Source: Halichondria panicea
Lineage: Eukaryota > Porifera > Demospongiae > Suberitida > Halichondriidae
DNA length: 64,000 nucleotides
Reading direction: 5' to 3'
Assembly: GCF_963675165.1 (NCBI RefSeq)
Contig: NC_087385.1
Coordinates: 4,512,412-4,576,411 of the forward strand
Below, piece after piece: positions 11,945 through 22,455 of the stretch. The notes beneath the pieces are model-generated. The model ran no database searches. It was not told the DNA's origin and worked only from the letters and a program-made list of their open reading frames with translations. How positions within the stretch are numbered: position 1 is the stretch's first letter; every line of letters begins with the position of its first letter. The position numbers and the translations under genes were made by a program.

Positions 11945-13161
11945 CCAAAGAGAGTAGATTTTTTTTTTTGGTACACATTTTTTACATTTTGTGGCATATC
12001 TTCTAAAGTAAAAGTGATATGATCTATTTGAGTGCAGGTACTGAAAGTTCAACTATTGGCGCTTCCATTGGACCACCACCTGTTACATCACATGACATCA
12101 TCAGTATAAAATGGCTGTCTGAAGATGTGTACTTCCGAAAATATGTTAGGAATAGAAGTAGCTTATTTGTTTGAGTTAAGATCTGAAATTTGTTGTGCAT
12201 GTACCTGAGTATATTGCTCATCTTTTGAGCTTCAACAGAAGTCTGGGCTACTAGTAAGTTCTGAGAAATACTGCATTTTGTTGTTTTTTGGTGGCAAATA
12301 TGTTAGGAATACAACTTTAGATTTTATATTAGTTAAGGTCTGATTTTTGAGCAGCATGTACTACAATAGTGTACTTTTCATCTGTACTAACTTACAGGAG
12401 TTAGGCTAGCCTCTTCTTTGCTAGAGCGGCCCATCTTGTCAAAAACAGTGCTTTTTATGACTTTTGGGGCGATTTGGCTACGTAGTAAGCTCAATTACCA
12501 CGCCCCTGTGACACAGAATGACCAACACCAACTGTGTATTTGCAGGTAGACATCACATGACCTTTGGATGTAGCAAATAACAACAAGATGATTTGTGATG
12601 TCACAAATCAATGAATATCATTGCTACGTCAGCAAAAGTAGCAAAACGGAGCAAAATCACCATTTTTGACAAGAAGGGCCGCTCTAGCAAAGATGAGACT
12701 TGTCTAGCTCCTGTAAGTTAGTACAGATGAATTCTATGCTATTGTAGTACATGCTCCTCAAAAATCAGACCTTAACTAGCATAAAATCGAAAGTTGTATT
12801 CCTAACATATTTGCCACCAAAAAACAACAAAATGCAGTATTTCTCAGAACTTACTAGCAGCCCAGACTTCTGTTGAAGCTCAAAAGATGAGCAATATAGT
12901 CAGGTACATACACAATAAATTTCAGATCTTAACTCAAACAAATAAGCTACTTCTATTCCTAACATATTTTCGGAGGTACACATCTTCAGACAGCCATTTC
13001 ATAGTGATGATGTCATATGATGTAACAGGTGGTGGTCCAATGGAAGCGCCAATAATTGAACTTTCAGTACCTACACTCAAATAGATCATATCACTTTTAC
13101 TTCAGAAGATATGCCACAAAATGTGAAAAAAATAATATAAAAAAAAATCTACTCTCTTTGG
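11945..13161. mobile_element. 1.2-kb foldback (giant inverted-repeat) element
   Basis: The left arm (about 11945-12447) and right arm (about 12660-13161) are imperfect reverse complements over about 500 bp. Both ends begin with CCAAAGAGAGTAGATTTTTT, read inward. About 210 bp of spacer separates the arms. No open reading frame of note exists; the two short mirror ORFs near 12024-12221 and 12887-13084 are simply the arms read outward and inward. The structure fits a non-autonomous foldback/MITE-like DNA transposon. It sits exactly between the two SEFIR duplication units, so it may have been involved in, or inserted after, the duplication. Confidence 0.85.
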
Positions 13162-13162
13162 A

Positions 13163-16110
13163 GTATTATCTCCATATAATTATACCCCAATACTAATGGC
13201 AAACATAATATTTACGTTCTATTAAATTAAATTTGGTCTTGGAACGAGTCATGCACATGCGCAATATATTACTCATGTCCTTTGACATAATTATCTGCTC
13301 TATACAGACTATCTAAGCTCATGACAGCCTCAACATGTCTGTTCATTGGTCACATCAGAGTGCATTACTAGTACTACTCACCTGCCTGCTCCACCATTTT
13401 ACTGGAGGTGAGCTTATCTGCGGTTCAGCTATTGGAAACTACGACTGCAATCATGTCGACATTGACCATATCTGCAAGGATGAGGTTTGTGGGTTTTAGT
13501 GTATGGAATTATGGTAAATTATACCTGAAATCTAGACACTCATTTGTTTATGTTTATTGCTATATGCCTCGGTGCACATGCGCCAGGGACATACGGTAAT
13601 CAGTTAATATACATGTAATTGTAGCTATAGTTAATACTAGAGCTATCGTTCAATATTTTATAAGCTGTAAACCTCCTTTCCATGCAGACACAACCCCCTG
13701 TATGTCCCCCAGTGGCTGATCTCTGTTGTAAGTTAAAGCATTGTGCACGATGTAGCCAGTTGTCTGTGTTTAACCTATCTCAAAGTACTAGCTAATAAGG
13801 AACATTTACTGTGTTGGTTGCAACCAGGAACTCCCTATAATTATGGGGAATATATTTAGGCAGTGTACTAATTGAGATTTTATTCTCTTACAGACAACAA
13901 AGATGGCGAATACTCCACAATAGGTGAGTCATATCCTACTCATCACCGTACATGCTTGAGGCTATAATTATAGGCTGCTCTGCTTCACCAACAATTCAAC
14001 AACAAGCAAGAAGCTCCAACACTGATGCACAGCTGTCACTAACGCCAGTCGCACACAATTGTTGGGAATACAACCTCACAGTGTCATGGACGTTCAATAC
14101 AACTAGTAAGTACACCAATATAATGCTTCGTGTGTAGTCTATGTACACATGTATGGTTCCCATGCTGTCTGTAGTTCCAACAGGATCAAGATATGAGTTA
14201 AAATATTTTAGAAATGGAGATCTCATCCGCACAATATGCTCACAAGTGAGGACATCTCATTATTCGCTATTCGTGCAATGTATTTTCATTTTCTAGCAAA
14301 TTGACTGGACTCGCAGTTCATTTGATGGATTGGAATTTGAATGGGGGGAATATATAGTTAAAGTAAGAATGTATAGAACTTATCATGTACATGTGTGCAA
14401 CAGAATTGACTATTGCAGTTAACTGTACTGGATGCCAATGGATCTGAGTTGTTGGTGATGAGAACTGAAATAACTCATTCTCCATCTACATATTATGAAA
14501 TTTTACCTGTCTCTCCATATCGCTGCGGTCTATAGTGGGTAAGTGAATACAGTAGATACATTCAGACATGGTAGTAATGTTCTAATCTGTACAGAGGAGA
14601 TACGAACCAGTCCTGTGACTAACCTCTTTCACACTCTAAGTTTGGAGGAGGGTACATACCGTGTGGAATTGACGTGGGAGCCACCCACTCTAGTGGTACA
14701 ATACATGATCCCTGTGACGTATTTTGTGACCCTATTCAACAGTTCATTCTCGACTACAGTTCACACCAACCAGGTGCAGTGCACTCAAGACAACAATGCT
14801 TACACTAGCCATTGTCCCTTTTTCTACAGACCCAGATGGTTATCTATTCCTTAGAACCCACGAGAGAGCACTTTATCAAGGTACCCATTCTTCATCAGAC
14901 CTTGTGCTTGTCTCATGACCCACTAACCCATTGTCATTGCCCTTGATGTCATTACCTGCTCTTGTTGATTTAGGTAGAGCCCTTTGTGCCCTGTAGCTCT
15001 ACTTGTGGGAGGAGCAATCGCACAATAATTATACCTAGTGGTAAGTGATGTACATTGTGATTGTGCAAAACACTGTGCATTAGTAATATTTGTCTCTGTC
15101 TCACAGCTCCTTCTACATCACCGGACATCTCGCATACTGTAACACTCTCACCTACTACAAACCCAATCCCGCCTACTATAACACCCTCACCTACTACAAG
15201 CCCAACATCGATCACAAACAAGACGGAAGTAGCTACTGCAATTGTAGCTGGTGTCTCAACAGGTGTTGTTGTTGTTGTTGTTGTCTCCTTCTGTGTGGTG
15301 TTGTTCATCGCCGTATTTGTGTTGATTAGAAGAAAGACAGAGGAAGCGGAAGTGACATCTCATGATAATAGGGCCTATCTATCACGACCAGATATCTCAA
15401 AATCACCCAGTGAAGAAACATTTTGCTGTCCAGAATTACCTCTTGATAAAGAATCATTTCTTGATTCTTCATCTGATTACAACTTTCCAATATCACGTCT
15501 TACCAACAATCCTATTGTTGAATCCACTTCTTCCACCACGACACTCCCTGACATAGAACAAACATCCATGGAGTCCCTGAACAATATTGAACTATCCCCT
15601 GTGAAGCCGCTGAACATTCAATCAAGCCCTATCCAAGGTGTATCACCTGACAGTCCTTCTGTGGTTGTTCTATACTCTCCAAAGACACCAACGGTCGAGA
15701 TAGAAGATATTCTTGGAACGCTGGTAGTGGGACTGCGTCAATATGGCATCAGCGCTAAGTCTCCAGACACCTGCTGTGTCAGTGACAGTATCTCTGCCTG
15801 GCTTGAGAGAGAGGTGGAGAACTCTATCGTACTCCTTGTGTGCAACGAAGCCCTAAAGAGTGACTGGGAGTGTGAGAGGCCTAGCAAGCTGGTGTGTTCC
15901 CTCAGACAGCTGCTTCATGGCAGTTTGGTGGATAGGGGACTCTCAAAATTTGCTACTGTGTTTATGGGCAAGGATGCAGAGAGTGGTTATGTGCCAAGTG
16001 CTTATCTCATGCCCCAGAACCAATTCACTGTCAGAGACATTAATGATGTTATTGATATATCACACTTTGTGTTCAAGATTCCACGTTACGAAGCACGTTG
16101 CGACGTATAA
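13163..16110 (+). repeat. Tandem duplication unit B (contains SEFIR3)
   Basis: Second copy of the unit at 8720-11940, with matching promoter, introns and exons. Differences include an ATAATTAT insertion near 13840, a 2-nt insertion at 14531-14535 that affects the reading frame, and loss of most of the second FN3-coding region. Confidence 0.9.
13335..16110 (+). CDS. SEFIR-domain IL-17-receptor-like membrane protein 3 (possibly disrupted)
   Basis: Paralogue of SEFIR2 with the same signal peptide. Exons: 13335-13484, 13688-13727, 13894-13923, 13974-14105, 14175-14245, 14297-14362, 14419-14527 or 14538, 14595-14773, 14830-14880, 14974-15040, 15107-16110. At the seventh exon a 2-nt difference from SEFIR2 puts TAG in frame at 14533-14535 and breaks the phase if the conserved donor at 14539 is used. 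Splicing at an upstream GTCTAT (14528) would restore the phase. So the gene is either a pseudogene, truncated, or uses a shifted donor. The second FN3 module is replaced by a short Thr/Pro stalk (TLSPTTNPIPPTITPSPTTS). TM (VVVVVVSFCVVLFIAVFVLI), RRKTEE and a full SEFIR domain (LLVCNEALKSDWE) remain intact, which argues against long-standing decay. Confidence 0.75.
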
Positions 16111-16275
16111 TTTTATGGAGATGTATAACATTCTGCAACCAAAACTGTGTGCATTTTTTTGATAGAATCACAACTTTGCATACAGAAAAATGTTGTATGG
16201 ATTCCACATAGCTAGTGTAGATCTACCAGTGCGTGAGATATTCTGTTAAGTAGTAAGTTTGACTAGATTGTGAGA

Positions 16276-19200
16276 ATGGGGCTAGATATAATACTGGTGA
16301 CAATGCTGATACTATTGGGAGTGTGTAAAGCTGCTGCGATTAACACCAGGAATGATACTCTGTTGGGGCTGTGCCTGCAAGATGATTCCCACTGTACAGA
16401 GCTTGGACCAAATGAAACCTGTAGGAGTCGAGGGAATGAGCAAGCTGAGAGATACAACACTGGGATATGTGTGAGTCAGTGTGAGTGGTGTTCATTGTGG
16501 TTTGGCAACGTGGGGGTGCTCAGAATTTGATGATATTCATAAAAATTAATCATACCAAACAAAGTTGTGGTTTATTAGCATTGTAGCTAGATCTACATAC
16601 ATAATTATGTAGCTGACATCGTATAAATATAGAGAGTAGACGTTTCTTGTTCAGTTGGTGCACATTGAACCATTCCTCTTGTGTGTTTGTGATTGTGAGT
16701 GTATAGAGAAGCTATACGTACTGTGAACACAGCGGCTTGTATATACAGAAGCATCATATTGCATGGTTACTTTGTGGTTACCACAAGGCTTTGTTGAAAT
16801 GTCAAGCATGTAACAGCTCTAGGTTGAAGCCATCCTGTAATCAGTTACACATTATAACTGATTCCCTTCTATATACATGTTATTCTTTTCATATACCACC
16901 ACAGAGGTACGAGCAAACAATTCAAACTTCAAGTAAGTTCTCCCTGTATCATGTATTCTGTATACTGTACTGTACTAAGAAACATCAAGTAAAATTCTCA
17001 CTTATTGCTATTTGCATCTACACATTTATTGCTATTTGCATCTACGCATTAACTGTTATGCATGCACAGCCTGTAAGTACAAACCTGGAGCATCACCGGA
17101 ATCACTAGAAGAGGCCCTATGTCCCCAAGCTAGTGAATGTGAGCCTGAGCCAAATGCCGTATGGCCAGTGATGAACTACACACTGATACACGACAACAAT
17201 AATCCAGAATTCTTTATTGTTGATATTCGTTGGCAGGAAGGTAAGCATATACCATAGTTTAAATAATTATGTCATCTGCCTCTAGCTCTGCGTGGTAAGC
17301 ATACCATAGTTTAAAGATGTCATCTGCCTCTAGCTCTGCGTGAAGTGTATCAATTGATATATTTATCTGGTATACCAGTATATATATACATAACGTGTGT
17401 TATGCTATGATACGTGCAGTGAATGTGTCGGGGTACTCAATAACTGTGTCCCTCCGGCAGTGGAGTTGTCCTGTTGGGGAAGTGTACCTCCAGTGCGGCA
17501 CAACTGATCTCACCTCAGTAAGTCAGTACACTAGCAATAAACAACACTCTGGCATGTACTGTGTGCAGGGCTCCAATGGATTCTTATATACCCACATACG
17601 AGGGTACCATCAAAACGAGCAGTCCAAAGACGGGCAGCTTTTTATCAAGGTAATAGACCACCACCCTCACTTAATTTAGCTGTGTACCCTATCTAGCTGA
17701 CTCCCCACGGCTGGTGTGATGGCCCCCAGCTGAGTCTGGATATACCTGAAGCCTGTTACAGTCTCTGTCCAGGAGCTTGCTCTGTCTGTGAAGAAGGTGA
17801 AACTTTAGATTGACGGAATTTAATCAAAGTTGCTAATAATCTCTCATTGTGTAGATGAATCTGATCCAGCCCTTCCAACTGAACTCTCAGTCTCGCTCTG
17901 TTGGAGCCCCGTTAGCAATATGAGCACAGCTACTGTTGCATGGCAATCGAACAGAACATACTACAGTGCCTACCCCAACCAGACTTACTATGCAGCTGTG
18001 TTCAGAGATAATAAGATTGTCTCCAGACATATTGAGATTGTAGGACGAGTACGTTGATTTTGTAGTTGATTGAGAATTTTTAATTAATTTCTCTCTTCTC
18101 CTTAGACCAATGTTACACTGCACAACCTCTCACTAAACCACAGCCATAAATATGTAATCAAAGTAAGCTCAGTATTTCATATGATAAACTAATTTCAACA
18201 CGGTTACACTATTCCCGTGTAGGTCTGGCCATTTGATTGCAGGTGTGGGCACATCTCTGTTCAAAAAGAATTCTCTTTGGGTAAGTAGTTGCTTTATTAG
18301 GCTGTCATTGTTGTTTACATTTCATACGTACACAGGCAGCACCAGCACTCCCCTGTGTCCTGGTTATGCTACCACAACTACTCGTACCAGCTTCACCACT
18401 AATCCGACTTCCACACATATCTCGCTTCACACCAGCTCTCCTACCCTCACCCTCTCCACCACTCTCACACCCACACATATCTCGCTCCACACCAGCTCTC
18501 CTACCCTCACCCTCTCCACCAGCTCTCCTACCCTCACCCTCTCCACCAGCTCTCCTACCCTCACCCTCCACACCAGCTCTCCTACCCTCACCCTCTCCAC
18601 CACCCTCACACCCTCACAGACCATTCCCTTCCCAAGCTCCACTCCTTTCACATCTTTCACTGACTGGCTGTACTTACTCCTCTTCTTTGTCATTGCTGCC
18701 TCTGTTACATTCTTCATCATTGTAATCATAATTTATCGCTTCCGATATCAAAATTCGCGCCTACCTTTCAACGACTCGACCAACAGCCCCTCCCTGACTC
18801 CACAACCACTGACTACAAACGTGCTACTGGTTTATTCCCTCAGAACTTCAACTGAAGATATTGAGAATATTTTAGCAAATTTTGCTGTTCCATTGCAACT
18901 ATACGGGATACAGGTGATATTCTACGACATGCTGTGTGGTCAAGTGGGTATTCCCCAATGGATGGAAAATGCTGTCACTCAGAGCAGCAAAGTGTTTTTG
19001 GTGTGTAACAATGAGTTCAAAACAGAATGGGAGGATCCATCTGTTTCACCACTGGAGGGAAACTTAGTGCATATTCTCAAACAGAACTTTTTTGCTCATG
19101 TCAGAACAAGTTCAGACTACATGTCGAAGTATGCTCTACTGTTTATGAGCTCTCGTGAGAGTGAAAAGTGCATTGCCAGCAGCTACCTACTGAACTTGCA

Positions 19201-19297
19201 ACGATTTGTGGTGGACCCAGTCGACCCCTCCAGGCTAGACCAAGTGGCAAGGTTTATTACAAACACTAAATCGTACATTCTGGACATGGGAGACTGA
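16276..19297 (+). CDS. SEFIR-domain IL-17-receptor-like membrane protein 4
   Basis: Exons: 16276-16470, 16905-16932, 17070-17240, 17420-17517, 17569-17649, 17697-17796, 17855-18048, 18106-18162, 18223-18280, 18336-19297; phases close to 647 residues. Signal peptide MGLDIILVTMLILLGVCKAAA. The ectodomain is Cys-rich (CYSLCPGACSVCEE) with an FN3-like unit ending KYVIKVWPFDCRCG, which parallels HFIKVEPFVPC of SEFIR2. A Ser/Thr/Pro mucin-like stalk of repeated SSPTLTLST precedes the TM (YLLLFFVIAASVTFFIIVII). The SEFIR domain includes VLLVYSLRTSTEDIENILANF and SSKVFLVCNNEFKTEWED. It is clearly more divergent than the SEFIR1-3 group and is likely an older member of the same cluster. Ligand and pathway are inferred only by family. 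Confidence 0.85.
17241..17342 (+). repeat. Intronic ~50-bp tandem duplication including the splice donor
   Basis: Two adjacent copies begin GTAAGCATA(TA)CCATAGTTTAAA and end CTAGCTCTGCGTG. The first copy starts at the 5' splice donor of SEFIR4 exon 3, so the duplication also copied a donor-like GTAAGC at about 17294. The second donor would add an in-frame-ambiguous piece to exon 3 if used. Confidence 0.85.
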
Positions 19298-19560
19298 GAC
19301 AATTGCTTAGTGTGTATGTTTCATTCATCTGCCACCCCTGCTGTAAGGAAGTGATTGATCGCTTACCCATCCCTGTTCATGTGTGTGTACATTTTTATAG
19401 CATCTACAGTCATTGTGGTTTCTAGTATCTGTGGTGGTTTTGTAAATTACCACAATTGGGTAGAGGGTGTGGCTGGGATCACGGAAAGGTCACGGAAAGG
19501 TCACTGAGAGTAGTTTAATTTTACGTTTGTCAACAAACAAACAAATCTGAAGGCAGGAAG

Positions 19561-22186
19561 ATGGAGAAACCTTGTGAAGCACCTCAGTCTACGATTAACG
19601 AGAAGACACTACTAGTTAACACAGCCATTGTAGGGAAAAAGCCATCAGAGTCAAGCAGCCATTCTCCAGACAACCTCCGCACCTACTGGTGGAGATGGAT
19701 TGTTCTGTGTATCTTCGCTCTCAATCTAGCTATGACCAACATCATATGGATACCCTCAGCCCCCATAGCAAACACGATCATCTGCTACTATGATGTGTCT
19801 CTGTTCTGGGTGAATTCCCTGTCGGAAGTGTACATGCTCACGTACATAATCCTCCTCTTCCCCGCGATGTGGATGTTGGACAAGTATGGACTGAGACTGA
19901 GTGTAATGCTAGGAGCAGGCTTTGATGCAGCAGGGGCCGCACTCAAACTGGCAGGCACAGGTCAGACTGCATGCACTCACTGTTGATGCATCATCACAGA
20001 CAAACTACCTTAAGGTCGGTATTATTAACGGGTTGTTATTTTAGCGAATTTAGCGAATTGACATTTTTTCGCTAAATCAACCACTCGCTAATAATACAAA
20101 CACGTCAGCATTACGTACAATTAGAGAGTAATATTGATTCAAATCGCTAAAATTAGTACCCGCCAATAATACCAACCTTAAGGTACCTACTCTTTGTATA
20201 ATTATGACTGTATCTAATTATGTACCCATTGTTGTGATGATAATTATCATGACCCCATACCACAGGCTCCAACTTTTTCTGGCTCCTTATGTTTGGTCAA
20301 TCACTGGCGTCACTCTCCAACGTCTTCATCTGGACAGCTGCTCCTCTCCTTTCTGAGGTGTGGTTTCCACCAAAAGAGAGGGCCACAGCCACAGCTATTG
20401 GGGGAGCCATAGCACCTCAGGTAAGTCAACATTTTTCGTGTATTAGCATTTATTGACTGAAAAACCTTTTTAGTTAGGCATTCTGCTTGGTCTGGGATTG
20501 ACCCCATTCATAGTGCACAGTGACCTGAATCTCCAGTTTGCAGTATGCGGGAACACAACCAATCCTCCCTATGCCAGCCCGGGGGAAACTAAAGAATGGT
20601 CCGACTTCATATTCTCCAGACTCTTGTATTTCAATATTGGAGTGGCTGCATTGGGCCTCATTGTGTTCATCTTGACCATATTTTGTGAGTAATTTGAGGT
20701 ATTTCTTGTCTCTGCACATAATGATGCCTTCTTGCTCACTCTTGGCCAGTATTCCTACTAATGTCAAACAGTCCCTAGTTTCCTTCTAATTCATCCGGGT
20801 GTGTCCTTTGCTTTTCTCCCATTCTCTTATCACATAGCTATACGTGTGTATCGCTAGCAGAGTATACATTATGTGTCACAGGGTTTTGTGATGCCCCGCC
20901 CACTCCTCCGAGCATCTCTCGTAAGCTGGAGAGCGAACACAAACAGTCGACAGGTTTTCAGCAGTTCAAAGAATTCCTCATCACCACACTAGGGGCATTC
21001 AAGAATGTCTATTTTGTTCTCTACATGATTGTAGCTGGTGAGCCTGCAACAGTTCTAGATGCGCTGTTCTATTATACTTTACATATACACACAGCCATAA
21101 TCATAGCAGTTGCAGGCTCTGTAGTGTCTGTCATTAATGAAGTGGTCCATCCTTACTTTCCGGTGAGCTAGTTTCATTGCATTATTCTAATTATAATTAT
21201 GTATGTCACAGGACTATGATGAGGAAATAGGGTACCTTGGCATCACTGCACAAGCAACCTCTATTCTCTCCATGTTTGTAGCTGGTCGTGTGCTAGATTG
21301 GACCAAGGCATTTTAGTGAGTCCAATATGTTCTGTGAGTGGTACAATTACTCATGTTGCACGATAATTTGCTCTGCACAGTGCTGTGAATCTGGTCGTGT
21401 GCATACTCTCTGTAATCTGTGTGACTCTCTTCGCTGTGTTGATTCTGTTCCAGGACAATTTCTACCTCCTCTATATACCCTTTGTTTTCTTGGGGTAAGG
21501 TTTACTCACCACACACCAGTATAGCCATGGGGATTTATTTCCGAAATGGGCCTGTTTTGATAGCTAATAATTTAGTGCTCGTAATTTGAGTGAGGATTTT
21601 TGTAGCCCTTTGAAAAGCCTATATCTTATTTAGATCAGTCATGATTGCTTCCGTCCATTCTCGAAGAAGCATATGCTATAATTATGACAACATGCTGTCC
21701 TAACACAGATTGAGCATGGCTTCTTTTCAAGCAGTGGCTTATGAGTATGCTATTGAGATGACCTACCCCCTACCAGAGGGTACCTCCAGTGGCCTCATCA
21801 ACTCTGGATCACAGGTACATGTACTGTACATTCGTCAATGCTTTAATGTTTGTGTTTGGAGGGGAATCAGTTCTAGCATACACAAAAACAAAGGTTGTAT
21901 AGAGACAAATTTGTTGATTTTGGCTGAGATAATAACATCATCTTTAGAGCTATAATTATACTGAATTATGTCTATTTTCAGCTCGTACTCTACCTAACTT
22001 GTATCTGTATACCCCGTGCAGATTCTCTCGATTATTACAATCAGCTTTGTAGGTCACTTTGCCGATAAGAGCGTGGACAATGTTCCAGTGGGATTGTGGT
22101 TCATGGTTGGACTCACTTCTCTGGGCTGCCTCATCACCATCTTTGTCAGACCAGAACTCAAAAGAGTTAAAATTGACAAAAAATAG
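19561..22186 (+). CDS. SLC49/FLVCR-like major facilitator transporter, copy a
   Basis: Exons: 19561-19960, 20266-20420, 20474-20684, 20882-21037, 21095-21162, 21212-21315, 21381-21494, 21709-21814, 22022-22186; 492 residues. The family's roles include haem, choline or ethanolamine transport, but the substrate here cannot be read from sequence. It has a cytosolic N-terminus of about 45 residues, then WRWIVLCIFAL and about 12 hydrophobic segments. Family-like blocks are WIPSAPIAN, YDVSLFWVNSLSEVYML, MWMLDKYGLRLSVMLGAGF, LLSEVWFPPKERATATAIG, and the late YPLPEGTSSGLIN. Exon 1 uses donor GTCAGA. A MITE lies in intron 1. It is followed head-to-tail by a close paralogue with identical exon phases. 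Confidence 0.9.
20006..20185. mobile_element. 180-bp MITE in transporter intron 1
   Basis: The terminal inverted repeats are TACCTTAAGGTCGGTATTATT at the left and its near reverse complement ending AATACCAACCTTAAGGTA at the right. Interior sub-terminal inverted motifs are TTTAGCGAATT / CGCTAAAATTAGTACCCG. It has no coding capacity and is probably a non-autonomous DNA transposon. Confidence 0.85.
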
Positions 22187-22455
22187 CGCACAGGCATAGT
22201 TTTGTATTTTGTATGTACATGTTATTATTTAATGTACACATGTAGTCTATTAGCTACATATGTACTGGATCCAAGCACATTATGCAGCAGAGCAGTGTCC
22301 CATGACTTGTTGTCCCATGACTTGTTGTTAATTGTGTATACATGTACATAAAAAAGTGGGCGTGACTAGATTCTAGCATAGATTGTGTTTATAGTCACCT
22401 TTGGTAGCTAGCTAGCTAGCTGAGCTCAGCTGATTTATTTATTACGTGTACATAC

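Noticed and set aside
12024-13084. Two 65-codon mirror ORFs in the foldback element
   Set aside because: They are the inverted arms read in opposite directions and simply reflect the palindrome.
5256-19297. TIR-domain (Toll-like) receptors
   Set aside because: The cytoplasmic domain shows SEFIR-type spacing and motifs (VVVLYSPKTP, LLVCNEALKSDWE) without TIR box 2; FN3-like ectodomains also fit IL-17R, not LRR receptors.
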